Notes: a model not told the origin generated them from the letters alone. DNA of 64,000 nt from Dioscorea cayenensis subsp. rotundata (GCF_009730915.1 NC_052474.1:21177501-21241500), one strand, 5' to 3'. Shown: positions 1 through 12,209, counted from the stretch's first letter. Numbers and translations are program-made.

Positions 1-3000
1 TCCAAAGTTTCCTCCTCATCATCCTTGTCAATATCAGAAAGACTTTCACCAGGATCTTCCTGCAGAAACAGAAATCAGTGACTTTAGAATAAATACTCAA
101 AATAATGGATTCCAAAGTAGAAATAAAATATGCACCTCTTCCCATTCTTCATCACTGTCAACATCGTAGTCCAGATTGGGTTCCTTCTGCAAAGGGTGGC
201 GAGGCCCGACCACAGTACTGAAACATGCAGATTTATCAATAAGAAAACAATCTTTCCAAAAAAGGATGAAAAATGGCACCATATCTTTTCCATTAGAAAC
301 TATTCATTGAATCAATATGATAAAACTGACCTTTTTTGGCTCCATGTACCATAATATGCAGGCCTATGGCTTTTATCAAACTGCAATAATTTCTTATTCG
401 ACAATTTGGATGTAGTTCTGGTAAAATTTCTTCCAGTGAAGCATGAAATATCATTTGAGACAGATTCATCACATCCATCAACAAGGTTGACAATACCCAG
501 TTCAATGCTACAATCCAATTTATTTGGTGTGGTTGGCTTCTCAAGTGGTCCTATCTTAAGCTCTTTGACCAACTCCATCTTTGGGTTGTGCCGAACACCC
601 CAGCGACAAGTTCTGTTGTGTTGAGATAGCTTATGCCAGCCAGCAACATGCGCCCTGTGATACATGGTCTTCTTTAAAACAAATCTAGCAGCAATCCACA
701 TAGTTCTTATTATTAGCAACATTAAATAAAACACATCAGTTTTTACTTTTCTCAGATTCATAGGATGATTCCTTGTCAGGGATCTCATGTCTCCCACAAA
801 CCGAATCTATAAATATTAATAGACATTCTTACACTTATTTCTTGTGTCACTACTGCAATTGACAAGAGAAACAGTAGTGTGCGGTTTTGGTTGGAGAATA
901 AATCAGGATAAGCAGAATGAGAATTTTGCAATTTGAATTTGCATTGACAAACTTACCTTTTCAAAGCTATTATGAACTTTGACTTGATTAATACTAATTA
1001 AACAAATAATATTCAATTCAAGTTGTATTAGTCTAATCAAAGATGAATACTCATTAATAGTTGAGAATTTGTTAATATTAATTAGATTTATATTGATTAA
1101 AATAATTCACTTTTTAAAAAATAGTTATTCCTATTCCAAGTTATTAGGTTTGGTTGAATAACTTTGGAATCCTTAGGCAGGTTATCCCAAATTACTCCGC
1201 AACCAAACATGGTCCAAAAGTTTAAAACAAAGACACCCTATGCATTCTCCATGACAATGACCAAATTTCAAAGTTATAGCAAAACAATGTTTCTCAAAAT
1301 ACATCTAAAAAGTAGAAGAACTGAATAGTTAATAAAGAACGTCAATCACCTGAAGATCTCCTCTAAAGACAAACAGTCTTGCTGGGAAAGGGTAGCATCC
1401 ATCATAGATGTGGTTGCATTGACAAAAATTTCACTTTTGACAGGAGAACCAGCCATCATATTTGTTGTTGATGTTACCTTTTCAGTGTTATCTCCTTTGC
1501 TATCATTCTTCTTGCTTTTAAGAAAACGCTCCATGATTGTAGCTTGCTTTTGTATAGAAAGTTGCTTTTTTGATTCAGTTTCTTCTTTCTGCCGGCGTTT
1601 TTGATCCCTCTCAGCCTCTTCCTGCTGCCTCTTTAGTTGCCTTTTCAAATCAGCCTCTTCTTTCTCCCGGCGCCTTTCCACTTTTTCAGACTCTTCTTTA
1701 AGCCGTTTGAGTTCCTTCTCCTGCAGGGGAAAAAAGAGGAAACACCAGTGGGATAATTAGGAGGAAAAAAACCTTACTCTCTAGCTATTAGCAGCTGCAA
1801 TGTACTCATCAACTCATATCAAGCTAGCTAAATGAAAAGACAACTAGGATCATGAAATAGCAACATGACTCCATACACAAGTTGAAAAATTTAACTATAT
1901 GCCAAAACTATAACAATGCCATATAAATGAATGGTGAGAATGTGTTAAAGAAATAAAAATAATATTTTTATAAAAAAAATCCACTTTCCAATCACACTGT
2001 TCTCCATGTTAGGCACTCAGGAGCACACCCAAAATAGCTTTCCAAATATAAGCACTTGTATCTGAAGCTCGCATGTATAGACTCCAATTTTAATAAATGC
2101 ATTCATATCAATATAAATTTACCATCGATGAAATTCAACACTTACACTTCGGATTTTCTCCTTCTGAAGCTCACGATCCAGTTTTTTCCTCTCCTTCTCA
2201 GCAGTTTGCTTGTTTCTTTCAACTTGTTTAATTATATCCTTCTCTCTTAATTTTCCTTCTTTTGCAGCACTTTCACAAGTTAAATTAGTCTCACAAGCAG
2301 TTCCTCCAGGGGATAAACAAAGAACATGAAAAATATCTGAGAACAGGTTCAAGAAATTCATACATATTAGCATCATTTTTCTGTTTTAGCCTTTCAACCA
2401 GAGAACGAATTGCTGCCTCATTTAATGTTCGTCCAAGCTTCTCCGATGATTTAAGCACATGAATTCTGTAGTCATCACAATTCTTTGGGGCTGACAGTAA
2501 TGACAAAGTTCCTGTAATCAAACAAAAATTATGAGGCCCTGCAACATAAAATAACAGCAGGACATATACCCTTGAGACAGTGCATGGACAACACACTATG
2601 ATGGATGACAATGCCAAAGATTCAGAATGTAGAGCTGCAGGTATGACAAATCTATGCAACCAGACATTATTAAAATGAACAAGCAATGATGTTAAGTTAC
2701 AACTATACAGTAACATTAATTTCACCACAAAATGAAACAAAAATAGTATCCCTTTAAAAAATGGTTTACCAAAATAATCAATATTACACAAAACTTTACC
2801 CACACATCACATATGCATTCCTCTGAAAAGGAAGTCATTGATATAATATAAGGTCACAAGAATTAAAGATCCCTATCAAATCCCATAGTTAAAGCAGAGC
2901 AACTAATGAATCTCAGATTTTATTTCCAAAAACAAAAAGTTTCCAAATGACTTTAGACAAAGCATAAGCAGAAAGGACAGAAGTGATTAGCTTATTAATC

Positions 3001-4179
3001 ACCATGTGCACACTTAGTATTATAATTCATCAACACAGTTCAAATTCTCAAGACTAGACAAGTAGTGATGATAGCTCTTATATAACAGAATACTATCACA
3101 TTATTCATCATAGGAGGATAAATTTCTGAACATCAATAAATGAAGGTATTGATCAAAGAAAATGTACAGATTTCCAGTGCTGGTAAACGTAAAAATGTTA
3201 GAATGGAATTGGTGGCCACAACTCACAAGTCACAAGTCAACTAGAATAGCAATAAGGCAACAAATAAATAAAATAATAAGTAATAAATGAAGACCTGAAA
3301 GAGCAGTAATCCTCTCAGAAATTTTCTTTCTAGCTGTGCGCCGAATGTTAATGATCTTTCGCATGTTCATGGGTAACAACTTCATATCTCTAGTCTGTAG
3401 GAGATATAAAGAAGCAATGGTTCCAATAAATGATAAAAATACACGAGTAAACAAAATTGGAAAAACAATACAAAGAAAAACAAGTTCTTTGAAGTGAATA
3501 TCACCTCCCAGCACCACAGACATGAATCTGAGGTATCCTCCAGAACATCAGCTTCATTTTTAGAGATTCCATAAATCATTCTCTGCCCAACATAAAGGAT
3601 ACTTGTCTTTACTGAAGCCAAAGTGATCCCCTCTCTCCCTTTTAACTTTACATAAATCTCTTCCACCAGCTTGGAAAATGAAAGATTGTTCTCCTCCAAC
3701 AAGCAGGCAATCATATGATTGTTTGAACTCACTTCCGCTTCAAGGTTCATCTGAATAGCTGAAAATTCTTTGTAATACTCAAATAAGTCATCAAGCTCAC
3801 AGCGGCATTGCCTTCCAAGGGATTCCATGTCCTCAGCAGCCAAATTACCTTCGATTGAAACTCTTTTTCTCTTTAGCAGTCCCTTTACCATCTTTGCACT
3901 CTCCGGGGTTTGCTTCAAACTTTGAGCAGAAGAACCATCGACAACCATGTTCTCAACATTGATATCAGATCGAGATGCTCCACATGTTTCACCAGAAGAC
4001 GAATCAAGCATCACTACATCCGCCTTAACATCAGGACGACAGATCAATGCTTTCTTCGCTACATTTTCTTGATCTTTCACCATTGATTTAGAATTCTTGG
4101 GATTTCTAACTTTCACCACTTCAACATCGGTCCCTTCTAAATTTTCCACCAAAGTAGCCGCAGCATCCGCCATTGCCAT
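1..4179 (-). CDS. FAS1: Chromatin assembly factor 1 large subunit FASCIATA1 (3' part outside window)
   Basis: CAF-1 deposits H3-H4 behind replication forks and at repair sites in the nucleus; FAS1 is its p150-type subunit. Coding exons on the minus strand are 3505-4179, 3295-3394, 2364-2511, 2146-2269, 1350-1720, 331-654, 136-217 and 1-59 (continuing off the window). All phases close, giving about 627 residues. Seen: a variable N-terminus; a long K/E/R-rich coiled coil across the exons at 2146-2269 and 1350-1720 (the KER region of the family) ending in QATIMERFL, a PIP-like motif; then the conserved block with KLLQFDKSHRPAYYGTW; then the acidic stretch DYDVDSDEEWEE followed by EDPGESLSD. These match plant FAS1 in order. 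The start is the first Met of an open 225-codon exon; a second Met lies two codons on. The C-terminal region is not visible. Confidence 0.93.
877..1214. mobile_element. Probable MITE in a FAS1 intron
   Basis: The ends of this segment are imperfect inverted copies: a G-rich 'gcggttttggttggag' end at the left, and a right end that on the other strand contains 'tttggttgcggag', followed inward by GGATAA/GGGATAA. The interior is AT-rich and non-coding. It lies in the intron between the exons at 1350-1720 and 331-654. I could not define a target duplication, so the class is open (hAT- or PIF-like). Confidence 0.4.
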
Positions 4180-4600
4180 TTCGTCAAACCAAACTCAAAT
4201 TAATCGAGATTCAAAAGATCTATACTTCCCACCCGTCTAAAAATCACAACTTTATCCCTGTTTCTCCATCAAATGTTCAAATTCCTTCAAAAAAAAACCC
4301 AGCTCTTCTGCTCCCCTCACGACACCGTGACCAAAAATCTCCTGACAAAACAAATCAAAAAACAGTAGAAACAAAACACAACCATTTGCATCTCCACCAA
4401 ACCCTAGAAACCAATTTCCCACACAATCCATCAACCTTTCAAGTTCAAATCACAGCGACCACTAAACGAAATTGGGAGAATCGAACCATACCTTCGGATC
4501 TATCCCCCGAATCAAAGAAGACTTCTCTCGGATCACGAGGCGATGAATTTCTAGGGTTTTTGCGCGATTTCCCTCTCCCCTACCTCGATCACACTCTCTG
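4180..4600 (-). promoter_or_regulatory. FAS1 5' leader with probable leader intron and telo-box
   Basis: On the minus strand a good donor (AAG/GTATGG) at 4491 and an acceptor (TTTTTAG) at 4237 would remove a 255-base leader intron, leaving 4180-4236 as untranslated sequence before the ATG. A telo-box (AAACCCTA, minus strand) lies at 4552-4559, in the first leader exon or just upstream of it. Telo-boxes are common near the start sites of plant replication and translation genes. The intron is inferred from splice signals alone. Confidence 0.5.
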
Positions 4601-4784
4601 CGTTTCCTTCGAAGTGACGAACAAAAAGGGCAAAATAAATCTTAACGGCGTTAAATTCCCAATCTATTTCATCATCTAATCGTACGGCTGATAATGAAGG
4701 ACATGATGAGATGAACGAGTGGATAATCTCGAGCCGTTGGATCAAATCTCGAGCGCGCGAGAATTGGAACGTTTTCTCAAAAAA

Positions 4785-4795
4785 CTTCCCGCCAA
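4785..4795 (-). promoter_or_regulatory. E2F-type binding site upstream of FAS1
   Basis: On the minus strand this reads TTGGCGGGAAG, matching the plant E2F consensus TTTSSCGS apart from the first base. It is about 610 bases upstream of the FAS1 ATG. Arabidopsis FAS1 is an established E2F target, so the position is biologically sensible; binding here is inferred. Confidence 0.55.
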
Positions 4796-4799
4796 TAGT

Positions 4800-6138
4800 A
4801 GCCGCTTTGAGATTTTCATGGTAATCTGACCCGCGGCGTAACTAACGTAACGTGTACCATCATGTGTATTGGAATCTAAACCGTCCAGTTGTTAAATCTT
4901 GTCAATCGCTACCCATCTATACCGTTCATTATTGGATGATCTGGATGATAAAATGTGACGCGACCTCATTTGATCTAGGCCTATTTAGTGATAATGACCT
5001 CCCTACTTATCAGGCAATTTTTTTATGATCTTATCTTGACCGTCCACGTGTTTGAATCTTTAATTTTTTTTTGTTGTTTTATGAGAAATTTCGAAATTAA
5101 AAATAAAATAAAATAATCACTTAAATATTATTATATTTGTGGACATTTTTTCCTTATTTACCATAAATCATTACACAGTATTTGTTTCAAAGAGGTGAGT
5201 CTAAAATTAAACCTCAAAATCAATATAAAATGAAGACACATATTTGTTGAACTTGCTCCTAATTTGAACACATCCCTAACTCCTCAAATATATATATATA
5301 TATATGTATATATGAGACTGCATTTTCCACGAATGTTCATAAAATTATATTCTACGGACATTTTTTTTTTCAACCATTGAATTCAAATCTAATGGTTGGA
5401 AATCCTCCAATTTTTTCAACATTACTACTCTATAATGGTTCCAACATTTTTTACAAACGTCCACAGTTAGAATTGTTTATATGTACATATATAATACTTA
5501 CACAATTTTTTTCATTTTCTCATTGCCAAATGAAAATATTACATTGCTCAAATGATGTGAAAAACCAAAATTATATTATTTTTTTGTCATACATGAAATC
5601 ATTCAATAAATGAATAAAATTTGATGATTTAATGGTGATATTTTGAAATTATAGACTAGACCGGATTTTGTGACAAAAAATCCAATTAAAATAATATATG
5701 TCACAAAAATTTAGTTTACCCTATTTTTTATCTTCATATATTTTTTTCATTCATCTTCGTTTTCTGCCTTGACTTTTTTTAAAAATAATTTAAATAAATT
5801 ATTAGTCTTGGATCTGCTTGTAAACAAGAAAAAAAAAATGATTATTTTTGCATTAGTTTACAATTATCTATTGGAGTAGCATCAAAGGGGGCAAGAAATA
5901 ACTATATATATATATATATATGAAAAGGCAGAAATAACTATATCTTCATTCATTCATGCAAACAATTATAAATAAAAAACAAATTAATAATGATAATAAT
6001 GTAATGCATAATTTTTTATATAATTTTTTTCACATAAAAAGGTCATATAAAATAATCCCAAAAAATCATATTAGATTATATATTTTTTCGCTAATGTACA
6101 CATTCAAATATAATATTAGACTTTAGAAAAAAAAACTA
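4800..6138. other. Intergenic AT-rich DNA between FAS1 and the first MULE
   Basis: No gene seen. It holds (TA)n tracts near 5289-5305 and 5904-5921 and short AT-rich ORFs without family resemblance. The stretch 5305-5470 has a small inverted motif (aaccattgaatt...aatggttgg) and may be a decayed relative of the MITEs at 24673 and 26089. Confidence 0.5.
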
Positions 6139-6147
6139 TTTAACTAT

Positions 6148-6430
6148 GGGCAATGCTATTCCTCCCGGTCAAGTTGCCCGAATTTGAGTCCCGAACGACG
6201 TGGCAACCCACGTGATTCATTTTTCTCTCTCCTCATCAGATTATATCTTTCACTTTAATCTTAAAAAAAAAAAACAAAAGTTGCTTGGTCAAAGCAACAA
6301 CACACACCAGCTTAGTCAAAGCCCATCTTCACATCCTTTTGCTCCCATCTTGGCCTCCTCTCCAGCAGATGATTTTTGGTGCCCTATTTTCATATTTCTC
6401 GCGCCACCCTCCTCTCAAGGAAGACGACGA
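6148..6430 (+). repeat. Left terminal inverted repeat of the 6-kb MULE
   Basis: Matches the reverse complement of 11919-12200 nearly base for base, including a poly-A run that differs by about one base. It contains an ACGTGG(C)-rich segment and the start of a leader; the repeat ends at 'gacgacga'. Confidence 0.92.
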
Positions 6431-7390
6431 TAGATCCATCCTCCTTAACCTTCCATCTACTTGCGGTCTCTCTCTCTCTACAAACCTTCTTTCTCTCTAC
6501 AAACCTTCTTTCTCTCTACAGACGATGACATCATCCGGAGCCTTCAATCCAACTGTCCTTCACAGTTCAGTGCCATCTATTATTACATATCACCTTCACC
6601 ACCATACCACCGTGAGCCAATTCTCAAGGTTGTAAGAAGAGTCTACTGTTACAAGTGCTACAATTGGGAGAACCCAAAGGAGTCTTACAAGAAGAAACTC
6701 TTGGCAGGTAATTGTCTGAAAATTTGTTAATTATAGCATGAGTTTGTTTAATTTACTTGATTTTTTTACATTAGAAAAACAAAGAATTTCCTTGATTGTC
6801 TAATAAGCAAATATAAAGTGTTAGCAAGTCAAATGACCTGAATATTGTGTTTGGTGTGAGAGTTTCTAATAACTAAACCTATTTTATTTTCCTATGGTAA
6901 TGATTCATAACTATGTTAACCAAAAGTATTGTGTCCAAATAATTCAATCAATTAAAAAAAATTTAGTATGGATAGACATTGGGTTCAATTATATGAGAAA
7001 AAGCTAGCAGACATCAATCTCTTTAAAGGAAAAAACCTTATGGATGGCTGAGCAAGAGTCTTGGGTCCCATGTATATCTAAACATTCGATTTAAGGCTTT
7101 TCTCTTATTTATTTTGATTATAAGGTCTTAGACTTGTGTTTTGTTTATTAGAAGTTACATTTATATCAATTAGCATAAGTTGTATTGTATGATTGCTGTG
7201 ATTAGCTTGTTTATAAAGCTTAAAGATTATTATTAACTCCTTGAATTATGTATGCATGTGTGTGTTTGTGTGTATGCATGCATGTGTCTAATATGTATCA
7301 AATGCTTCATGCATACTTGTTATTTATCTAGAATAAATTATTTATATCCAAAATAATATTAACTAATACAAGTTGATGCTATTAAACCAG
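6431..7390 (+). other. 5' leader/intron region of the MULE with unplaced coding-like fragment
   Basis: After the TIR comes a short direct repeat (three copies of a ~20-bp unit, 'aaaccttctttctctctac', around 6466-6524). Then an open stretch to about 6710 reads YCYKCYNWENPKES in frame and ends at a donor-like GCAG/GTAATT. An acceptor-like CCAG directly precedes the transposase ATG at 7391, so 6706-7390 could be a leader intron. I do not recognise the fragment; it may be captured host sequence or an untranslated leader. Confidence 0.4.
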
Positions 7391-9613
7391 ATGGCAGAAT
7401 TAGAAATTGGGTCTTCTGAAAAGAGGCAAAATGAGATAGAAGCTGAGTTTTCTAGTTTGGAAATGTTAAACAAAGATAAAGAAAAAATGGTGGTTGTGGA
7501 AGATTCAACATGTGAAAGAATTACTCCAAAGGCGGGTATGGTATTCAATTCTGAAGAAGAAGTCTATGATTTCTATGTTAAGTATGCACAACAAGAAGGG
7601 TTTGGTATTACAAAAAGAACCACAAAATCAGGAGATGATGGAAAATTAAAATATTACACACTTGCATGTGTAAGAGGTGGCAAAAGAACATCTACTGCAA
7701 AAGATTCTTTCAAACCTAGGCTATCTACCAAAACAAATTGTCAAGCTAGGGTTAATGTTATTGTTGATAACGATGGACGTTTTACGATATCTCGTATCCA
7801 TTTTGAGCATAATCATGCACTTAGTCCTCAAAAATCTCGTTTTCAAAAATGCAACAAAAAAATGGATACATATGTCAAAAGGAGGCTTGAACTAAATGAC
7901 CAAGCATGTATAAGTTTGAGCAAAAACTTTCATTCCTTAGCTGTTGAAAGTGGTGGATATGAAAATTTAACATATACAGAAAAAGATTGTCGAAATTATA
8001 TTGCAAGAGCAAGGCAATTCAGGCTTGGAGTTGGAGATGCTGAAGCACTTGGGAATTATTTTTCTCGCATGCAAAGAAGAAATCCAAATTTTTTCCATTT
8101 GATTGATATGGATGAGGAAGGTCGGCTAAGAAATGTATTCTGGGCAGATGCAAGATCTATAGCAGCTTATGAAGCTTTTGGTGATGTCATATCTTTTGAC
8201 ACAACATACTTAACAAATAAGTATGATATGCCGTTTGCTCCATTTGTTGGGGTAAATCATCATGGACAGACTGTATTATTTGGATGCGGTCTATTGTCAA
8301 AGGAAGACACAGAAACCTACATTTGGTTGTTTAGAACTTGGTTGGAATGCATGTCAGGCAAGGCCCCTAATGCTATTATTACTGATCAGTGCATGGCTAT
8401 TCAAGGTGCAGTTAGGACTGTCTTTCCTAATTCTCATCACCGTCTTTGCCTCTGGCACATTATGAAAAAGATTCCAGAGAAACTTGGTGGTCTAGTTCAT
8501 TACAAAACAGTAAAGAAGATTTTGAAGAGTATCGTTTATGAGTCAATGAATATTCAAGAATTTGAAGATAATTGGCTGAAGATGATCGAGGACTATAACC
8601 TTGAAAAAAATGGATGGTTGAATTCTTTATTCATAAGTCGTCATCATTGGGCTCCTATATATGTTAAAGAAGTTTTTTGGGCTGGAATGTCTACTACTCA
8701 AAGGAGTGAAAGCATAAATGCTTTCTTTGATGGCTATGTCGGTCCAACAACATCCCTAAAACAATTTGTGGAGCAATATGATCATGCATTGAAAAGCAAA
8801 ATTGAGAAGGAAAATAAAGCTGATTTTTCTTCTTTTAACTCTAGTTTTCCGATGCTAACTGATTGCCATTTTGAGAAGCAACTACAAGAAGCATACACAA
8901 ATGAAATTTTTAAGTTGTTCCAAGATGAGTTAAGAGGAATGATATATTGCAATCTTGCATTTATCAACTTAGATGGGGCAATATGCACATTTCAAGTGAC
9001 AGACATCTTCAAAGGAAAAGAAGGCCTACTTAGAAAGCAAGTGGTGTTTAATGTCCAACACAATGAGCTTGAATTTGACATCGAATGCTCATGTCATTTA
9101 TTTGAGTTTAGAGGAATTCTTTGTAGACATATTTGCAAAGTTCTCATTGAGAAGAATGTGAAGGAGATCCCATCTCGATATATTTTGACTCGTTGGAGAA
9201 AGAATATTAAACACCGGCATACTTATGTAAAGAATTGTTATGATGACAACCAAACTAGTGAACAAAAAGTTCGATACAATAAATTATGTGCTCATTTTTC
9301 TGAAGCTGCTGCAATCGGAGTTGAATCCAATGAAAAATATAACTTCTTAATGAAATGTGTGGACAAGGCAATAGAGGAGCTCACGGATAATGCACATGGT
9401 TGGCAAGATCACTCAAATCAATTTATTTCACCAATGATATTGAATGAGCACGATCAAGCAAAATTTTCAACTACAAAGTTTCTAACCCCTTTAAAGATTC
9501 GGAGTAAGGGCCGGCCACCATCAAAGAGAAAGAAATCAAAAGTTGAAGAAATAATTACTCGAAATAAAAAAAAAGGTGCTTATATTTTACATCACTCTTT
9601 TTTTATTTCATAA
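7391..9613 (+). CDS. FAR1/FHY3-type MULE transposase
   Basis: An open frame of 740 codons from the Met at 7391. I prefer this start to the Met at 7373 because the related copy at 30361 begins with a matching MEELVVSFSEQ and the extra upstream codons sit in an acceptor-like tract. Domains in order: FAR1 DNA-binding domain (about residues 48-140, C2H2 WRKY-GCM1 type, ending HFEHNHAL); MULE transposase DDE core with D270 (ISFDTTY), D332 (AIITDQC) and E440 (TQRSESINAFF); SWIM zinc finger C566-x-C568...C578-x-H580; and a basic AT-hook-like tail RSKGRPPSKRKKSK. This is the full architecture of transposases from which FHY3/FAR1 regulators were domesticated. A donor at about 9575 and an acceptor at about 9651 would replace the last codons with an S/N-rich tail (ENSNEGSTTSSRQH). 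Its place inside intact TIRs marks it as the element's own transposase rather than a domesticated regulator. Confidence 0.92.
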   Translation: MAELEIGSSEKRQNEIEAEFSSLEMLNKDKEKMVVVEDSTCERITPKAGMVFNSEEEVYDFYVKYAQQEGFGITKRTTKSGDDGKLKYYTLACVRGGKRTSTAKDSFKPRLSTKTNCQARVNVIVDNDGRFTISRIHFEHNHALSPQKSRFQKCNKKMDTYVKRRLELNDQACISLSKNFHSLAVESGGYENLTYTEKDCRNYIARARQFRLGVGDAEALGNYFSRMQRRNPNFFHLIDMDEEGRLRNVFWADARSIAAYEAFGDVISFDTTYLTNKYDMPFAPFVGVNHHGQTVLFGCGLLSKEDTETYIWLFRTWLECMSGKAPNAIITDQCMAIQGAVRTVFPNSHHRLCLWHIMKKIPEKLGGLVHYKTVKKILKSIVYESMNIQEFEDNWLKMIEDYNLEKNGWLNSLFISRHHWAPIYVKEVFWAGMSTTQRSESINAFFDGYVGPTTSLKQFVEQYDHALKSKIEKENKADFSSFNSSFPMLTDCHFEKQLQEAYTNEIFKLFQDELRGMIYCNLAFINLDGAICTFQVTDIFKGKEGLLRKQVVFNVQHNELEFDIECSCHLFEFRGILCRHICKVLIEKNVKEIPSRYILTRWRKNIKHRHTYVKNCYDDNQTSEQKVRYNKLCAHFSEAAAIGVESNEKYNFLMKCVDKAIEELTDNAHGWQDHSNQFISPMILNEHDQAKFSTTKFLTPLKIRSKGRPPSKRKKSKVEEIITRNKKKGAYILHHSFFIS

Positions 9614-11918
9614 TTATGCTTGTAATCTAAAACTAATGTTATTGCTTTTAGAAAACTCAAATGAAGGGTCAACCACAAGCTCAAGACAACACACAAGTTC
9701 AAATTTGTACTCAAGAAAGTGTGGTAATATTATGTTATTTAATTTATATTTGTTATGTTATTTAATGTTATTTCATAAAATGTTTTAATTTTTTTGAATT
9801 ATGTCTTCTTCTTCTTAGGTGAATTCAAATTCTCTTCCACATGTAGTGAGTATGCCTACTTATAATAACACAAGTGCATCAAATTCTATTTCAGGTGAAC
9901 TCAAATTCTTCTTTAATTTATTAACTTGATTGGCATTCAAGTTCTTAGAATTGTTTTTACTTATATTGCTAATTTCATGATATAGCAGGTTTATGATTCG
10001 ATGGCATATTATGGCATAGAGTTTCAAAATCTTTGTAAAAGCAGGTCAAGGAGAATGATTTTGGTGATGGGGTTTATGGTGTTCAATGTGTGTTTTTCAA
10101 ATTTTAAGATTTTTGAGTTTCTCAAGTGACAGGGTTGTGTGATAATCCTATGTTTGCAAATGTTCATCTTCATTTTCTATCTATGCAATTAGAACATAAA
10201 ATCTTTGAACTAGTATATGGCAGCTGATGAAGCAATTGTGGGCATGCAACTTAATTTGTGAAACATGCAACTCAACTTAATTTGTGAAGCATGCAACATA
10301 ATTTGTACTCCAGATTGTAGCCAAGCTTTATGGTTTGGCAAAGTTGCTTTATTTTTCATTCCCTGCTTGATAGGCTACAATAATTGTTAATTTGTGCATG
10401 CAATTTAATTTGTGCTCCAGATTGTAGTCAAGTTTATGGTTTGGCAAAGTTGCTTCATTTTCATTCCCTGCTTTATTGGACAAGTATTCCATTAAAAACA
10501 AGTGAACAAAAGGAAATCACAACAATCTTTCATTCCCTGTTCATTACAAGTTTGAAAATAAAATCACAACAATGTATTCTTTGCATTATTGGACAAGAAT
10601 TCCATTAGAACAATTGAACTATGTGAATACATATTACAAATTTGAAAAGAAAATCACAACAAAGTAGTCTCATCAGAACAATTTAACTTCTCATTATGCT
10701 ATCCTCCAAATATGTTGATCTGCAACTCGTATTGCCAATGGAAATACAAGGTTGAATGCTAACTTACAACCACGCAAAACATCCTGTCATCCTTTCTTGA
10801 GCATCTACATGGTGAATCAGGTGTGAAGGTTTCTATCAGCAGGTTCAGATATTCATGGTCATTCTCATCCATGGATTTCGGAACAGATAAAGTGTTAACA
10901 ACCAATATGACAAAGTTCACAATTTACTTTGGCAAACACCAAACCTTCTTGGATAGTTTTCATCTTTTACTTGTACTAGCATCATTTGAGCCTCTGTTAT
11001 AAAAGTACAACAAATCACAAAATGATTTTGTAAGTATGCAACTTGGAATTACAAAAAAAGAATACTAGAATAATAAAAATTCTACATGTTTGTTTTATTA
11101 GCAAACATAAGGAACAATGCACAGTTCATCATCAGCATTTCTCAATGGATTGATATTAAGCAATTTATAACACAATTTATACAATAAAATGGGGCAGCTT
11201 TAAATTATGAAAAGGAAGACACATTACACCATTCATCATCAGTTTGAGAATACACCATTTATGCAAACAATTGATGTTGCAACTTTGCATTTAAATAAAA
11301 AAGAACAATAAAATGGTGCTTACCTATTGACCATCTCACCATGACTCACACCTTGTGTCATCCACCTGTCCAGCAATTTGAAGTTCTCACATGACACCAT
11401 TGACAAACTCCGAAAGTCAAAGATACAAAAGACTTGGAATTTTGAGGAATCATGTACAAGAAGAACATCCCTTGATAACATCTGGGTTATCTAAAAATAT
11501 TAAAAAGCACACATCAATTTTATAATTTTGATTTCCATAACATCAATCTCAAATCAAATTCACACCATTTGATTCACTGGATGAAATTAAACATGAATCA
11601 TAATCAGCAAACAGAATATGAACATACATGAAACCTGAGCGCGATTAGGGAGGAAATCATCATACTCAAAAGCCCTAGAAATTCATTCAAAAGCCCGAGA
11701 ACATGATCCAACAGAATATTTGGTCTCCGGGACAACGTAATCGGCGTAGGCGGTGCCACCGATGAACTTAAACCAGTCTCCCAGTTTGAAGCTTTGGAGA
11801 GCATCTTAGACGCGTGGAAGGCAACTGGTCGTCGCCGGTGCCGTGATACCTACCGTTGGAGGTGGCATTGCCGGCGTCGTCGCCAAAAAAGACAGGCCTC
11901 ATCGTTGAAGCTGGTAAG
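9614..11918. other. Non-coding 3' part of the 6-kb MULE
   Basis: No long ORF. About 10270-10370 and 10380-10475 are a diverged tandem duplication sharing 'ctccagattgtag' and 'tatggtttggcaaagttgctt'. On the minus strand 11683-11801 has an open stretch containing FKLGDWFKFIGGTAYADYVV, a coding-like composition unlike the surrounding AT-rich DNA; I do not recognise the family. It may be a captured exon. Confidence 0.45.
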
Positions 11919-12200
11919 TCGTCGTCTTCCTTGAGAGGAGGGTGGCGCGAGAAATATGAAAATAGGGCACCAAAAATCGTCTGCTGGAGAGGAGGCCAAG
12001 ATGGGAGCAAAAGGATGTGAAGATGGGCTTTGACTAAGCTGGTGTGTGTTGTTGCTTTGACCAAGCAACTTTTGTTTTTTTTTTTAAGATTAAAGTGAAA
12101 GATATAATCTGATGAGGAGAGAGAAAAGTGAATCACGTGGGTTGCCACGTCGTTCGGGACTCAAATTCGGGCAACTTGACCGGGAGGAATAGCATTGCTC
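11919..12200 (-). repeat. Right terminal inverted repeat of the 6-kb MULE
   Basis: Reverse-complement partner of 6148-6430. Ends with GCATTGCTC directly before the 9-bp duplication TTTAACTAT. Confidence 0.92.
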
Positions 12201-12209
12201 TTTAACTAT

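Larger units (their letters stand above)
6139..12209 (+). mobile_element. Mutator-like element with FAR1-type transposase, 9-bp TSD, apparently complete
   Basis: The element body is 6148-12200 (6,053 bp), flanked by a perfect 9-bp duplication TTTAACTAT at 6139-6147 and 12201-12209. Terminal inverted repeats run 6148-6430 and 11919-12200 (about 283 bp), begin GRGCAATGCTATTCCTCC and are almost identical to each other. A 9-bp TSD with long TIRs is diagnostic of MULEs. Inside are a 5' leader region, an intact transposase (7391-9613) and about 2.3 kb of non-coding 3' sequence. The near-identity of the TIRs, perfect TSD and open transposase suggest recent insertion and possible autonomy (inference). 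Confidence 0.93.

Noticed and set aside
4173..4679. 168-codon plus-strand ORF opposite the FAS1 leader
   Set aside because: No domain resemblance; it overlaps the FAS1 start and leader intron in antisense and has random composition.
7391..9613. A domesticated FHY3/FAR1 regulatory gene
   Set aside because: It lies between near-identical TIRs with a perfect 9-bp TSD, so it is a transposon-borne transposase.
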